A stretch of DNA of 64,000 bases from JAMCRM01 sp035561075. Lineage in GTDB: Bacteria; Acidobacteriota; Terriglobia; Bryobacterales; Bryobacteraceae. Under the pieces are notes generated by a model, which saw only the letters and a program-made list of their open reading frames with translations, did not search any database and was not told where the DNA came from. Position 1 is the first letter of the stretch. Each line of letters opens with the position of its first letter. The DNA lies in the NCBI GenBank assembly GCA_035561075.1, contig DATMYF010000187.1:1-64000 (forward strand). The letters are read 5' to 3'. Positions 35,098 through 44,149 of this stretch are shown here, in pieces. Position numbers and translations under genes: made by a program.

Positions 35098-36254
35098 TAC
35101 TTCGCCAGCTCCACCACCTTCTCGGCGGCATCCTTCATTCCGTCCGCCACCGTGAAGTTGAAGCCCGATTCGGCCAGGATCTTGCGGCCCATTTCCACGT
35201 TGGTGCCTTCCATCCGGACTACGATAGGCACCTCGATATGCAGTTCGCGGGCTGCCTCCACTACTCCCGTCGCCAGGGTGTCACAACGGAGGATGCCCCC
35301 AAAGATATTGATCAGGACCGCCTTGACGTGCTTGTCGGTCAGCAGAATGCGGAAAGCGTTGCGCACCTGCTCGGCGGTCGCTCCGCCGCCCACGTCGAGG
35401 AAGTTCGCCGGGCTGCCTCCGGCATACTTGATGATGTCCATGGTGGCCATGGCGAGACCCGCGCCGTTCACCATACACCCGACCGTACCGTCCAGCTTGA
35501 TATAGTTCAGGCCGTATCGGGAGGCCTCCACTTCGAGCGCGTCCTCTTCGTTCAGGTCGCGCAATTCGAGCAGTTCTTTGTGGCGATAGAGCGCGTTGTC
35601 ATCGAAGTTGAGTTTGGCGTCGAGGGCGTAGACCTTACCGTCCCTGGTCAGGATGAACGGGTTGATCTCGGCAAGCGACGCGTCCATCGCGAGGTATGCC
35701 TTCGCCAGCGCGGCCATCGCCGCGGCCGCCCCATTCACGCTGGCCGCCGGCACCCCAATTCCGAACGCCAGCTTGCGCGCCTGAAACGGCAGCAGCCCGA
35801 TGCCGGGCTCAAGCGTCTCTTTGAGAATCGCTTCGGGCGTCTTGGCCGCGACCTCCTCGATATCCATGCCGCCGGCCGCCGAGGCCATGAACACCGGCCG
35901 AGCCTGCATGCGGTCGAGCACGATTCCCAGGTACAGCTCGCGCTCTATGGGCAGCGTTTCCTCAATGAGCAGGCGCTGCACCGTGCGGCCTTCGGGCCCG
36001 GTCTGGTGGGTCACCAGCTTCATCCCGATCATGCGCCGCGCCGCATCCCCCGCCTCAGTGGCGTTCTTCACGACCTGGACGCCGCCGCCCTTTCCGCGGC
36101 CGCCGGCGTGGATTTGGGCCTTCACCACCACGCTGCCGCCAATCTTTTTCGCCGCCGCTTCGGCTTCTTCGGCGGAAAACGCCACTTCGCCGTGCGGCAC
36201 GGGAACTCCGTACTGGGCCAGGATGGCCTTACCCTGGTACTCGTGGATTTTCAT
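35097..36254 (-). CDS. sucC: succinyl-CoA ligase beta subunit
   Basis: 385 residues. The ATP-grasp subunit that binds nucleotide and succinate. The N-terminus MKIHEYQGKAILAQYGVPVP, the lysine loop VVKAQIHAGGRGKGGGV, the metal-binding AEINPFI and the C-terminal FLDVGGGAT and LINIFGGILRCD motifs are canonical. It is the first gene of sucC-sucD-ndk on the minus strand. The stop lies inside one arm of the downstream inverted repeat. It is divergent from trpD with about 83 bp between the starts, where the shared promoters must lie. Confidence 0.97.
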   Translation of the reverse strand: MKIHEYQGKAILAQYGVPVPHGEVAFSAEEAEAAAKKIGGSVVVKAQIHAGGRGKGGGVQVVKNATEAGDAARRMIGMKLVTHQTGPEGRTVQRLLIEETLPIERELYLGIVLDRMQARPVFMASAAGGMDIEEVAAKTPEAILKETLEPGIGLLPFQARKLAFGIGVPAASVNGAAAAMAALAKAYLAMDASLAEINPFILTRDGKVYALDAKLNFDDNALYRHKELLELRDLNEEDALEVEASRYGLNYIKLDGTVGCMVNGAGLAMATMDIIKYAGGSPANFLDVGGGATAEQVRNAFRILLTDKHVKAVLINIFGGILRCDTLATGVVEAARELHIEVPIVVRMEGTNVEMGRKILAESGFNFTVADGMKDAAEKVVELAK

Positions 36255-36337
36255 GGAAGCCTTCTGCTACGATGTCGGAAACAAAGGGCGCCGGCAGCCC
36301 CCCGGGTACCAGCGCTTTTCAAACTTTTCAATATAGC

Positions 36338-37369
36338 ATGTCGTTGATCCCATACCTCCATCGAGTCTGCGAACGGCAGCACCTGAGCTGTGCGGAAGCG
36401 CTCGCTGCAATGGAGATCATCCTCAACGGCGATGCATCCCCCGCGCAGATCGCGGCATTCCTGGTGGGCCTGCGAATGAAAGGGGAAACCACGGAAGAAC
36501 TGGTCGGTTTCGCGCGCGCGATGCGCCGGATGGCAGCCGTGGTGGACACCGGCATGCCCGGCGAACCGCTGCTCGATACCTGCGGCACGGGCGGCGACGG
36601 CTCCCGGACTTTCAACATCTCCACAGTCGCGGCGTTCGTGGTAGCAGGCGCCGGGGTGCGGGTAGCCAAGCACGGCAACCGCTCCATTTCCAGCCGGTGC
36701 GGCAGCGCTGACCTGCTGGAAGACCTGGGCATCCTGGTGGCAATCTCTCCCGCCGAGAGCGCGCGCGCCATCCGGGAAGTGGGCATCGGCTTTCTTTACG
36801 CGCCGGCCATTCACACTGCAATGCGCCACGCTCAGGCTGTACGGGTGGACCTGCGGATGCGTACCGTGTTCAACCTGCTGGGTCCTTTGACCAACCCGGC
36901 TGGCGCCACCGCACAAATTGTCGGTGCACCCTCCGCCCCCTCCGCCGAGTTGATGGCCGGTGCACTGGCCGCCCTGGGGCTCGACCACGGTTTCGTCGTA
37001 CATGGCTCCGATGGGATGGATGAGGTCACCACCACCGGCCCGACCCTAGCCTTCGAGATCCGCCGCGGCACAGTGGAACGGCGCACCCTCGAACCCGCGC
37101 AGTTCGGAGTGCCGACCGCGTCCCCGGGAGCTCTCGCCGGCGGCGACAAGGTCCGTAACGGCGTGATCGCTCGCGAGATCCTGGATGGCACGCCGGGTCC
37201 GCAACGCGATATCGTACTGGTGAACGCCGCCGCGGCGCTGGTGGCTGCCGGTCGCGTTTCCGATTTTCGGGAAGGCATGGTTACGGCCGCCAACTCCGTC
37301 GACTGCGGAGCAGCGCGCCGCAAAGTAGAGGAACTCGCCCGCTTTACAGCGTCGTTGAGTGGCGCTTAA
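36338..37369 (+). CDS. trpD: anthranilate phosphoribosyltransferase
   Basis: 343 residues. It joins anthranilate to PRPP in tryptophan synthesis. The family motifs are present: DTCGTGGDGSRTFNIST (PRPP pyrophosphate loop), KHGNRSISSRCGSADLLE, HTAMRHAQAVRVDL, RTVFNLLGPLTNPA and HGSDGMDE. The ATG at 36338 is preferred because family members start SLIPYL; an upstream in-frame ATG at 36272 adds 22 unlike residues. Neither has a ribosome-binding site. It is separated from other trp genes in this window. Its 3' end overlaps the convergent receiver gene by 26 bp. Confidence 0.95.
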   Translation: MSLIPYLHRVCERQHLSCAEALAAMEIILNGDASPAQIAAFLVGLRMKGETTEELVGFARAMRRMAAVVDTGMPGEPLLDTCGTGGDGSRTFNISTVAAFVVAGAGVRVAKHGNRSISSRCGSADLLEDLGILVAISPAESARAIREVGIGFLYAPAIHTAMRHAQAVRVDLRMRTVFNLLGPLTNPAGATAQIVGAPSAPSAELMAGALAALGLDHGFVVHGSDGMDEVTTTGPTLAFEIRRGTVERRTLEPAQFGVPTASPGALAGGDKVRNGVIAREILDGTPGPQRDIVLVNAAAALVAAGRVSDFREGMVTAANSVDCGAARRKVEELARFTASLSGA

Positions 37370-37721
37370 GGATCTGCGGCAAATTCTGGGAAAACGCCGA
37401 CCGGGCCATCACCATATCGAAGCCGGCTTCAAGCGCCTGCTGCTTCAACTCACCCTGCACGTGCGATAAGTATCCGATCAGGCTGATTCCCTTCAGCTCG
37501 GAATTCTCCTTCAGCCGGGCGATTAGCTTCAGCGGCTCCGCCGGCTCGAAATTCAGATCGAAAATAATGAGGGTGGGCCGGCTTTTGGCCTTTTCCACCA
37601 CGTCATCGGGGTCCTTGACGAACTCCACCGCCATACCGGCGCGCTTGGCGGCCTCGGTGATCTTGACAGAGAAGAACAAGTCGCTCAGGACCGCCAAAAT
37701 CTTCTTGGGTTCCTTCTGCAT
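37344..37721 (-). CDS. stand-alone receiver-like (CheY-fold) protein
   Basis: 125 residues covering one response-regulator receiver domain. The acidic residue in VLSDLFF, the likely phospho-acceptor Asp in LIIFDLNF (about 51), and the GYLSHV Ser at the switch position are visible. The usual conserved Lys before the last loop is replaced (MARSAF), so classical phosphorylation signalling may be altered. No output domain is attached and no kinase is near. The ATG at 37721 is chosen as the first Met followed by the strand KKILAVL. Confidence 0.72.
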   Translation of the reverse strand: MQKEPKKILAVLSDLFFSVKITEAAKRAGMAVEFVKDPDDVVEKAKSRPTLIIFDLNFEPAEPLKLIARLKENSELKGISLIGYLSHVQGELKQQALEAGFDMVMARSAFSQNLPQILKRHSTTL

Positions 37722-37912
37722 ACGTGTATTTGGCGCGTAATGTCTCGCTTCTAGCACTGCAAAATGTCCTGTCGCCCTAGTTGAAAAGAGGTGGGAGGGA
37801 AACCTAATTCTAACACTGATTGGATGCCGCGGAACGGTTCGTGGTTGCCGACCCCCGCGGAAGACCCCTCCGGCACTGGGCTGGAGAGTACCGCGTCTGG
37901 TATGGTCGATTC

Positions 37913-39421
37913 ATGGAGAACCCTTTCCAGGACCCTCTCCGGTTCGGACGGCGCCTTCCGCCGTGCGCCATCGTGATATTGGGTGCCACGGGCGACCTTT
38001 CCCGTCGCAAGCTCGTACCCGCTCTCTACCGACTCTTCGTTGATCGCCAACTCCCCTCCGGCTTCGCAATTCTGGGGACCGCCCGGCTCGCCACCAATGA
38101 CGACGGTTTCCGTGAAACCATGCGGGAAGCCCTGGCGCGTTTCTCTGAAGACACCCCGCCCGACGATTCCATGTGGCGGGCCTTCGCGCAGGGCATGTTC
38201 TACCTATCCGGCGATATGCACGACCCCGAGTTCTATACCCGGATGGCCGCCCGGCTGGAGGAGATCGCGACCGTGCGGCAGACCGCCGGCAACGTCCTGT
38301 TCTACCTGTCCACTTCACCGGAGCACTATGAAACCGCTGCGCAGGGCATCGGGGCGGCCGGGATGAACCATGGCAGCGGATGGCGCCGCATCGTGGTGGA
38401 GAAGCCGTTCGGCCGCGACCTGGCCAGCGCGCGGCGCCTCAGCGCCAGCTTGCAGGAGATTTTCCCCGAAGCGGCCATTTATCGCATAGACCACTACCTG
38501 GGAAAGGAAACCGTCCAGAACATCCTGGCGTTCCGGTTCGGCAACGGGACTTTCGAGCCGCTCTGGAACCGGCGCTACGTGGAACACGTGCAGATCACCG
38601 CGGCAGAGTCCATCGGGGTGGAAGGACGCGGCGCCTATTATGACCAGTACGGAGCGCTGCGCGACATGATCCAGAATCACCTCCTGCAGGTGATGGCGAC
38701 GGTGGCGATGGAGCCCAGTTCCACCTTCCGCGCCGAGGCCGTCCGGGACGAGCGCGCCAAATTGCTGCGATCCATCCGGATCCTGCAGCCCGAGGAGGTG
38801 CCGGACAACAGCGTCGCGGGGCAATATGGACCGGCGCGTATCGGAGGTGAGGACGTCCCGGGCTACCGCCAGGAGCGCGGCGTCGACGCGCAAAGCTGCA
38901 CCGAGACGTACGCCGCCCTTACGCTGTTTGCCGAGAACTGGCGGTGGGCCGGTGTGCCCTTCTACCTGCGGACGGGAAAGCGCATGCCGCGCCAGGTAAC
39001 CGAGATCGCCATCCAATACCGGTCCGCCCCGCTGGCCATCTTCAACGGTGAGGAGACGTCGCCCAACCTCCTCGTCCTGCGGATCCAGCCGGAGCCAGGC
39101 ATCTCCCTGAAGTTCCTCTCCAAGCGGCCCGGCACGGGGATGATGCTGCGGCCGGTGTCGATGGATTTCAACTACGGCTCAAGCTTCGGTGAGCGGTCGC
39201 CCGCCGCCTACGAGACGCTGCTGCTGGATGCCCTTGAGGGCGATGCGACGCTCTACAGCCGGCAGGACATGGTGGAGGCGAGCTGGGCGGTGGTGGAACC
39301 TGTGCGGCAGGGTTGGGACGCGGCGGCCCTGACGTTTCCGAATTACTCCGCCGGATCCTGGGGTCCCGCTGCGGCGGATGCAATGCTGGCCCGCCGCGGC
39401 CACGCCTGGAGGCGGCCATGA
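37913..39421 (+). CDS. zwf: glucose-6-phosphate 1-dehydrogenase
   Basis: 502 residues. First enzyme of the oxidative pentose phosphate pathway, producing NADPH. It shows the coenzyme loop VILGATGDLSRRKLVPALY, EKPFGRDLASA and the active-site signature RIDHYLGKETVQN (about 190-202). The C-terminal beta+alpha domain includes FYLRTGKRMP and ETLLLDALEGD. The ATG at 37913 fits family starts. The stop overlaps opcA (ATGA), making a three-gene zwf-opcA-pgl operon. Confidence 0.97.
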   Translation: MENPFQDPLRFGRRLPPCAIVILGATGDLSRRKLVPALYRLFVDRQLPSGFAILGTARLATNDDGFRETMREALARFSEDTPPDDSMWRAFAQGMFYLSGDMHDPEFYTRMAARLEEIATVRQTAGNVLFYLSTSPEHYETAAQGIGAAGMNHGSGWRRIVVEKPFGRDLASARRLSASLQEIFPEAAIYRIDHYLGKETVQNILAFRFGNGTFEPLWNRRYVEHVQITAAESIGVEGRGAYYDQYGALRDMIQNHLLQVMATVAMEPSSTFRAEAVRDERAKLLRSIRILQPEEVPDNSVAGQYGPARIGGEDVPGYRQERGVDAQSCTETYAALTLFAENWRWAGVPFYLRTGKRMPRQVTEIAIQYRSAPLAIFNGEETSPNLLVLRIQPEPGISLKFLSKRPGTGMMLRPVSMDFNYGSSFGERSPAAYETLLLDALEGDATLYSRQDMVEASWAVVEPVRQGWDAAALTFPNYSAGSWGPAAADAMLARRGHAWRRP

Positions 39422-40416
39422 GCACCACCAGTCCCGACCGCATCCTTCGCGAACTGGCGCGCGTGTGGACCACGCTCGCGGAGGAAGGCGGGGTGCGCGG
39501 CGAGGGCGTGCTGCGCTCCTGCACCATGACCCTGCTGGTGCTCGCCGATGAGACCGACGACCCCTCACCCATCTGGGAGACTCTGGCGGCGCTCATGCCG
39601 CAACACCCCAGCCGCGCCATTCTCGTTCGCTTCCGCGCCGGAGGTACGGGGGACACGCAGGCGCGCGTCTTCGCGCAGTGCTGGCTGCCCACTGGCCGCG
39701 GACGCCGGATCTGCTGCGAGCAGATCGAAATCACCGCGTCCGATGCCGGGCTGCCGGACCTGCCCGCGCTGGTGCTGCCCCTGGCCGCGCCGGATCTGCC
39801 GGTATTGCTCTGGTGCCGCAGCCCCCGTATTTTTCAAGCCCCGGAACTGCGGCTGCTGGCGGAGGGAGCACGGAAGATCATCGTAGACACCGCTGCCCTG
39901 GGTAGCGCCCCCGGCTCCCTCCAAGCCCTGCTCGAGCGGCGCAACGAACTGCCCGTGGCCGACCTCGCCTGGACGCGCCTCACCCGCTGGCGCGCACTGG
40001 TCTCACAGGCATTCGACGATCCGGGCAACCGGGAGCGCCTCTCCGCCGCTTCCGAGGTGCGGGTCTCGTATACCGGCGACGCACCTCCGCCCGAGGCCTT
40101 CTACATGGCCGCCTGGCTGCTCGACGGCGTGCGGCGTGCCGGCGGCGACGCACATCACACGTTCGAAGCTGCTGCCGGCGTGCCGCCCGGAGTCCGTTCG
40201 GTGGCATTGCGCGGAGATGGCCTCGATGTTGCAGTGGGGCTCTCCACACGCGGCTGTGCCGACGTCCGCGCCGGAGACGCCGCCCAGCGCACCGCCATCG
40301 CCCGTCTTCCCGAGCACGCCCTGTTGGCGGAGGAGGTCCGCATCCCGGGCCGCGATCCCGTCTTCGACAGGATCCTTCCCTCGGCCGCCCGGCTAGGAGT
40401 ATCTTCAGCTTCATGA
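39418..40416 (+). CDS. opcA: OpcA-like glucose-6-phosphate dehydrogenase assembly protein
   Basis: 332 residues. In cyanobacteria OpcA is needed for assembly and redox control of G6PDH; actinobacteria also encode it between zwf and pgl. The family segments here are RSCTMTLLVLADETDD, HPSRAILVRF, CCEQIEITASD and LPLAAPDLPVLLWCRSP, then the C-terminal half with more variable helices. Cysteines at CCEQ are conserved-type positions but their redox role here is unproven. It overlaps zwf and pgl by 4 bases on each side, so it is translated with both. Confidence 0.9.
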   Translation: MSTTSPDRILRELARVWTTLAEEGGVRGEGVLRSCTMTLLVLADETDDPSPIWETLAALMPQHPSRAILVRFRAGGTGDTQARVFAQCWLPTGRGRRICCEQIEITASDAGLPDLPALVLPLAAPDLPVLLWCRSPRIFQAPELRLLAEGARKIIVDTAALGSAPGSLQALLERRNELPVADLAWTRLTRWRALVSQAFDDPGNRERLSAASEVRVSYTGDAPPPEAFYMAAWLLDGVRRAGGDAHHTFEAAAGVPPGVRSVALRGDGLDVAVGLSTRGCADVRAGDAAQRTAIARLPEHALLAEEVRIPGRDPVFDRILPSAARLGVSSAS

Positions 40417-41165
40417 GCGGCCGATGGCAGCGCTATTCCGAACCCGAATCGGCCGCCGAGGCGTGCGCTCGCTACACGGCCGGGCTCCTCGACGAAGCGG
40501 TCTCACGGCAGGGCCGCGCCACCTTCGCGATCTCCGGCGGATCCACCCCCAAGCTGCTGTTCGAACGGCTGGCTTCCCGCGAGGTGCGCTGGGACCGCGT
40601 GCATTTCTTCTGGGTGGATGAACGCCCGGTGCCCCCTGACGATCCCCAGAGCAACTATCGCCTGGCGCGGGAGCACCTGCTTCTGCCCGCGCGCGTCCCG
40701 CCGCAAAATGTCCACCGGATCGAGGGCGAACGTCCACCCGAAGAGGCAGCGCAACGCTACGTGGAGGAGATTCGGGATTTCTTTCGCCTTGGTTCGGCGG
40801 AGTTGCCCCGCTTCGACGTCGTACAGTGCGGCTTGGGTGTCGACGGCCACACCGCCAGCCTCTTCCCTGGAAGCCCTCTGCTCGAAGACCGTGACCGCAT
40901 CGCCGCGGCCGTCTACGCGGAGACACCGCGCCAGTGGCGCGTGACGCTGCTGCCCGGCGCACTGCTCGCGGCGGGCCATACGGTGTTTCTGGTGACCGGC
41001 GAAGATAAGGCCCGCGCCGTGCGCAACACCTTTAACGAGCCCTACAACCCGCGGCGGTACCCGGCCCAGATAGCCTCCGGCGACGATGTGGTCTGGTTCC
41101 TGGATCAGGCAGCAGCCGGGTTGTTAGAAACGCCAACCGATCGCGATGCCAGACAGGAACGTTAG
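40413..41165 (+). CDS. pgl: 6-phosphogluconolactonase
   Basis: 250 residues of the NagB/DevB fold. It hydrolyses 6-phosphogluconolactone, the product of Zwf. Motifs: ISGGSTPKLLFERLA, FFWVDERPVPPDDPQSNY, CGLGVDGHTASLFPG and the helical RQWRVTLLPGALLAAG segment. It is the third gene of zwf-opcA-pgl, coupled by ATGA. The last 42 bases overlap the convergent barrel-protein gene. Confidence 0.96.
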   Translation: MSGRWQRYSEPESAAEACARYTAGLLDEAVSRQGRATFAISGGSTPKLLFERLASREVRWDRVHFFWVDERPVPPDDPQSNYRLAREHLLLPARVPPQNVHRIEGERPPEEAAQRYVEEIRDFFRLGSAELPRFDVVQCGLGVDGHTASLFPGSPLLEDRDRIAAAVYAETPRQWRVTLLPGALLAAGHTVFLVTGEDKARAVRNTFNEPYNPRRYPAQIASGDDVVWFLDQAAAGLLETPTDRDARQER

Positions 41166-41588
41166 GGTGGGACCGACATGCCCGTACAGACGTACCTGGG
41201 GCCGTATGAAGAGTGTTCTCCAGAGGTCGATTGTGGCGCCCGCGCCAAAAACCACGGCCAGGCTTCTGTCCTGTTCAGCAGATACCACACCGGCCCCTAC
41301 CTGGAAGAAGGGACGTGACCGGCCCGCCCGGCTCTGAATCACATAACTCCCCGTCGCGAAATGCAAGCCTTCGGCCGAACCATGCACGTTGTGAAACAGG
41401 TAATCGAATTGGAACCGGTGCCTGCAGAGGGACGGACCTCCGGCTGAAAACCCAATGCCGGAAACAGCTCGTGTTTTGCGTTCCTCGCCTGCGGCGAATC
41501 CGCCTCCGCCGGCCAGCGAGATGTCCTGTGCCACTACGCTCACCTGAAACAACAGGGTCGCGATCACTCCGCCCAGAAAGCGTTTCAC
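41124..41588 (-). CDS. small outer-membrane beta-barrel protein
   Basis: 154 residues with a signal peptide (FLGGVIATLLFQVSVVAQ), Gly-rich amphipathic strands (FQFDYLFHNVHG, RSRPFFQVGAGVV, LAVVFGAGATIDL, FIRPQVRLYGHVG) and a C-terminal IAIGWRF. The final Phe and length fit an eight-stranded OmpA/OmpW-like barrel. Function unknown. Its 3' end overlaps pgl by 42 bp tail-to-tail. The 75 bp between its start and the stop of 41664 hold nothing recognisable. Confidence 0.72.
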   Translation of the reverse strand: MKRFLGGVIATLLFQVSVVAQDISLAGGGGFAAGEERKTRAVSGIGFSAGGPSLCRHRFQFDYLFHNVHGSAEGLHFATGSYVIQSRAGRSRPFFQVGAGVVSAEQDRSLAVVFGAGATIDLWRTLFIRPQVRLYGHVGPTLTFLSGIAIGWRF

Positions 41589-41663
41589 CTTCTCAAAGTA
41601 CGGCGCGGGCCTGCGCAGGTTGTCTGCCCCGTGTAAGCTTCCTGTAGCGAAAAGGTCAGCCGC

Positions 41664-42839
41664 CTAGCCCCGCGCGTGCTGCGGCTCCCGTGGCGCCTGG
41701 TACCGCACGTTCAGGTACGGTGTTTCGAGGCGCAGGTGGCCTTCGAGGCGCGACGTAAGGCAACTTTCGAGCACACCGCTCACCAGCAGCGTGCGCTCCA
41801 CCGGGTAGGGTGCCCTGCCGCTCACCATCATCTCTTCCACCTTGCCCATCAGGCACGCCGAGTACGTCACGTTGGGCACCGGGGTAAGCAGGAATTGCGT
41901 GGACTGCACCCCAATCCCCTTCACCCGCGCTGCGAAGTTGAAGTCCCGCACCGCGCCGTCCAGCATCAGCAGTGTGGCACGCAGCCCGTCGTTGTACTCG
42001 ATGAAGTAGGCCGCCGGCTTCTGCACAAGCTTCCGCAACTCGCCATTATGGACGAGATCCTGGGTGCGGCCGTCTTTTACCGTAAGACCCAGGGGCGTAT
42101 CGCTGCGCGAAAGCGCGGCCGTGAGCAGACGCTTCGACCAGCGGCCCTCCTCGCCCGCCGTCCACACGGCGTCGCCGTCGATCAACTGCACTGCTTTAAC
42201 GCCTGTTTCCCCGCCCTTCCGCCGCTCGAGCATCGCCTGCATGGCCTCAAGCGCGTGGAAGTCCATGGCGTCCGAGCCCCCTACTCCCACCATCAGGGCG
42301 TCCTCCACTTCGCAGCCCAGCGGCAGTTCGATATCCGGCAGCCGCCACGTCACCGGTAGCGACGAGCCCGCCAGCACGGGAAATTTCAACCGCCGCGAGG
42401 CGTCCACCATCCACTTGGCTTTCTCGAAACTGTAGGACAGGTGCTTGTCGTTGTAAACCGGCACGGCCCGACCGTCGCGCTCGAACACTTCCACGATCTG
42501 CCGGAAGAACTCGTGCCGTGGATACAGTACCTGCCCCTTCTCGTTGCGTGGGTACTTGCCGTGCTCCCCGATGAGCAGCACGCCATCCACGGCGAGTTTG
42601 TCCCGGCCGCAGCGCAGTGCTTCCGCGATGGTGGGATAGACCTTGAACTTGAACTCGGCGGCGCGCGCATCGCTCAAGTCGCCATCCGGCTTCTGGTCCA
42701 CCCAGAGGGAAACGGTTTCAAGCTCCGGCTTGTGCCAGCCGCCGTTCAGCGGATAGCCCACCAGGAACCGGTCGGCCATGTGCTGCGCGTGCGACAGGTA
42801 CCGATAAATCGTGGTGACGACGGCGATTCTTTTGGCCAC
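41664..42839 (-). CDS. conserved protein of unknown function, paralogue of the upstream gene
   Basis: 391 residues, cytosolic by sequence since it lacks a leader. It shares long stretches with the 42842 product: KLAVDGV.L.GEHGKYPRNEKGQ, then YPR..FF..IV.VF...GRAVPV.NDKHLS, and AGSSLPVTWR, FHALE..QAM.ERRKGGETGV and VRDFNFAA. A Rossmann-like start (IAVVTTIYRYLSHAQHMADRF) and a beta-rich second half suggest an oxidoreductase-like two-domain fold, but no cofactor motif is certain. It lies 2 bp downstream of its paralogue, so they form an operon and perhaps a heteromer. Confidence 0.65.
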   Translation of the reverse strand: MAKRIAVVTTIYRYLSHAQHMADRFLVGYPLNGGWHKPELETVSLWVDQKPDGDLSDARAAEFKFKVYPTIAEALRCGRDKLAVDGVLLIGEHGKYPRNEKGQVLYPRHEFFRQIVEVFERDGRAVPVYNDKHLSYSFEKAKWMVDASRRLKFPVLAGSSLPVTWRLPDIELPLGCEVEDALMVGVGGSDAMDFHALEAMQAMLERRKGGETGVKAVQLIDGDAVWTAGEEGRWSKRLLTAALSRSDTPLGLTVKDGRTQDLVHNGELRKLVQKPAAYFIEYNDGLRATLLMLDGAVRDFNFAARVKGIGVQSTQFLLTPVPNVTYSACLMGKVEEMMVSGRAPYPVERTLLVSGVLESCLTSRLEGHLRLETPYLNVRYQAPREPQHARG

Positions 42840-42841
42840 GG

Positions 42842-44095
42842 CTAGCTCCTCCAGAAGGTCGATTCCCGGGTTGCCTGATAACGGATGTTCGCCAGGTGCG
42901 GCGTTTCAAAGCGCGCCTGCCCCCGGTGGAGGCTCTCGACGCCGGCCGCCGTGAGTCCCGTGGTGAGCAGCGTGCGCTCCAGTGGGTAAGTCGGCTTGCC
43001 GGTCAGGAACATCTTCTCGAAGTTGTTCACCAGGGGGCTGAAGAAGTTGGCCAGGGTCGTGCGCCCGTCGGGCATGGGCAGGTACATCTGCGTCGAGAAC
43101 GGCTCGGAGCGGCCGTCCAGAAGCGCGGCGAAGTTGAAGTCCCGCACGAGTCCGTTCATCAGCAGCATGGTAGCCATCGCGCCGTCGGAGTGCTCGTACC
43201 GGTAGGCCACCGGGTCCTTCACGATCCGCCGCATGTCGTCAGCAGTGGGGAAGATGTCATTGAAGCCTTCGCGCGCGGGGGTCAGGGTATGACTGCGGCA
43301 GAGCGCCGCCTCCATCAGTGCGTGGGGCCAGACCTTTTCCCGGTAGGCCTCCCAGAATTTCTCCCCCCGGTACGCCTGCACCCACCTGACGCCGGTCTCT
43401 CCGCCCTTGCGCCGTTCCACCATCGCCTGGATGGTCTCAAGCGCATGGAAGTCGTAGCTATCCACTCCGCCATAGGCAACGCACATAGCCTCCCGCACCT
43501 TTGCGCCGGACGGCATTTCCACGGACGGGGTACGCCACGTCACCGGCAAGCTCGACCCCGCCATAAGCGGGAAGCGCATCCTGTGTGCCGTGTCGTACAT
43601 CTCCTTAGCCCAATCCCAATTCCACGACAGGTGCTTGTCATTGAACACCGGTACGGCGCGGCCGCTGTCACGGAACACCTTTACGATTTCCTGAAAAAAC
43701 TGATAACGCGGGTACTGCGTTTGCCCTTTTTCGTTGCGCGGGTACTTTCCGTGCTCCCCGACCAGCACCACCCCGTCCACCGCCAGTTTTCCGGTGCCCA
43801 GCGTAAGGGCATCCGCAACGGTGGAGCAGAGCTTCATCTCCGGATGGCGCGCACCGCGCTCGCGGCTGAGGTCCGTATCGCCCACCTGATCTACGTAGAG
43901 AGACACCAGGTCCATGGCGGGCCGGTGATGCTCGCCGTTCCAGCCGTAGCCATCGAGGAACCGGTCCACGATGTGCTGCGCGTGGGACATTCGGAAATAG
44001 ACAGTGGCGACCGCCGCGATTTTCGGACGCGCGGGCGCGCCAAACAATGGAACCGCCCCGGCTCCGGCCAGCAGTTCTCTCCTGGTAACGTTCAT
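42842..44095 (-). CDS. Tat-exported conserved protein of unknown function
   Basis: 417 residues from the ATG at 44095 (GGGGTGGA just upstream). The leader is twin-arginine (TRRELLAGAGAVPLFG). The mature part repeats the family pattern of the 41664 product: IAAVATVYFRMSHAQHIVDRFL, LVGEHGKYPRNEKGQ, PVFNDKHLSW, AGSSLPVTWR, ERRKGGETGVRW and LVRDFNFAALL. The Asp, Lys and His in NDKHLS and the GEHGKYPRN loop are candidate active-site residues. One exported and one non-exported paralogue in tandem is unusual. It is divergent from the dipeptidase gene. Confidence 0.68.
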   Translation of the reverse strand: MNVTRRELLAGAGAVPLFGAPARPKIAAVATVYFRMSHAQHIVDRFLDGYGWNGEHHRPAMDLVSLYVDQVGDTDLSRERGARHPEMKLCSTVADALTLGTGKLAVDGVVLVGEHGKYPRNEKGQTQYPRYQFFQEIVKVFRDSGRAVPVFNDKHLSWNWDWAKEMYDTAHRMRFPLMAGSSLPVTWRTPSVEMPSGAKVREAMCVAYGGVDSYDFHALETIQAMVERRKGGETGVRWVQAYRGEKFWEAYREKVWPHALMEAALCRSHTLTPAREGFNDIFPTADDMRRIVKDPVAYRYEHSDGAMATMLLMNGLVRDFNFAALLDGRSEPFSTQMYLPMPDGRTTLANFFSPLVNNFEKMFLTGKPTYPLERTLLTTGLTAAGVESLHRGQARFETPHLANIRYQATRESTFWRS

Positions 44096-44123
44096 TCCAC
44101 CCCCCGGCTCGAACATCGGCCAT

Positions 44124-44129
44124 TATAAT
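44124..44129 (+). promoter_or_regulatory. -10 promoter box (TATAAT)
   Basis: A perfect TATAAT 20 bases before the TTG start at 44150 of the dipeptidase gene, with CGAGG between as ribosome-binding site. It lies in the 54-bp divergent gap with the 42842 gene. Confidence 0.55.
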
Positions 44130-44149
44130 GCTTGGTACGAGGTTCGGCT

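Noticed and set aside
34977..36347. Plus-strand ORF of 456 codons
   Set aside because: Antisense to sucC with His/Arg-rich composition; sucC is unmistakable.
42896..44128. Plus-strand ORF of 410 codons
   Set aside because: Antisense to the Tat-exported paralogue; no motif, and composition is shadow-like.
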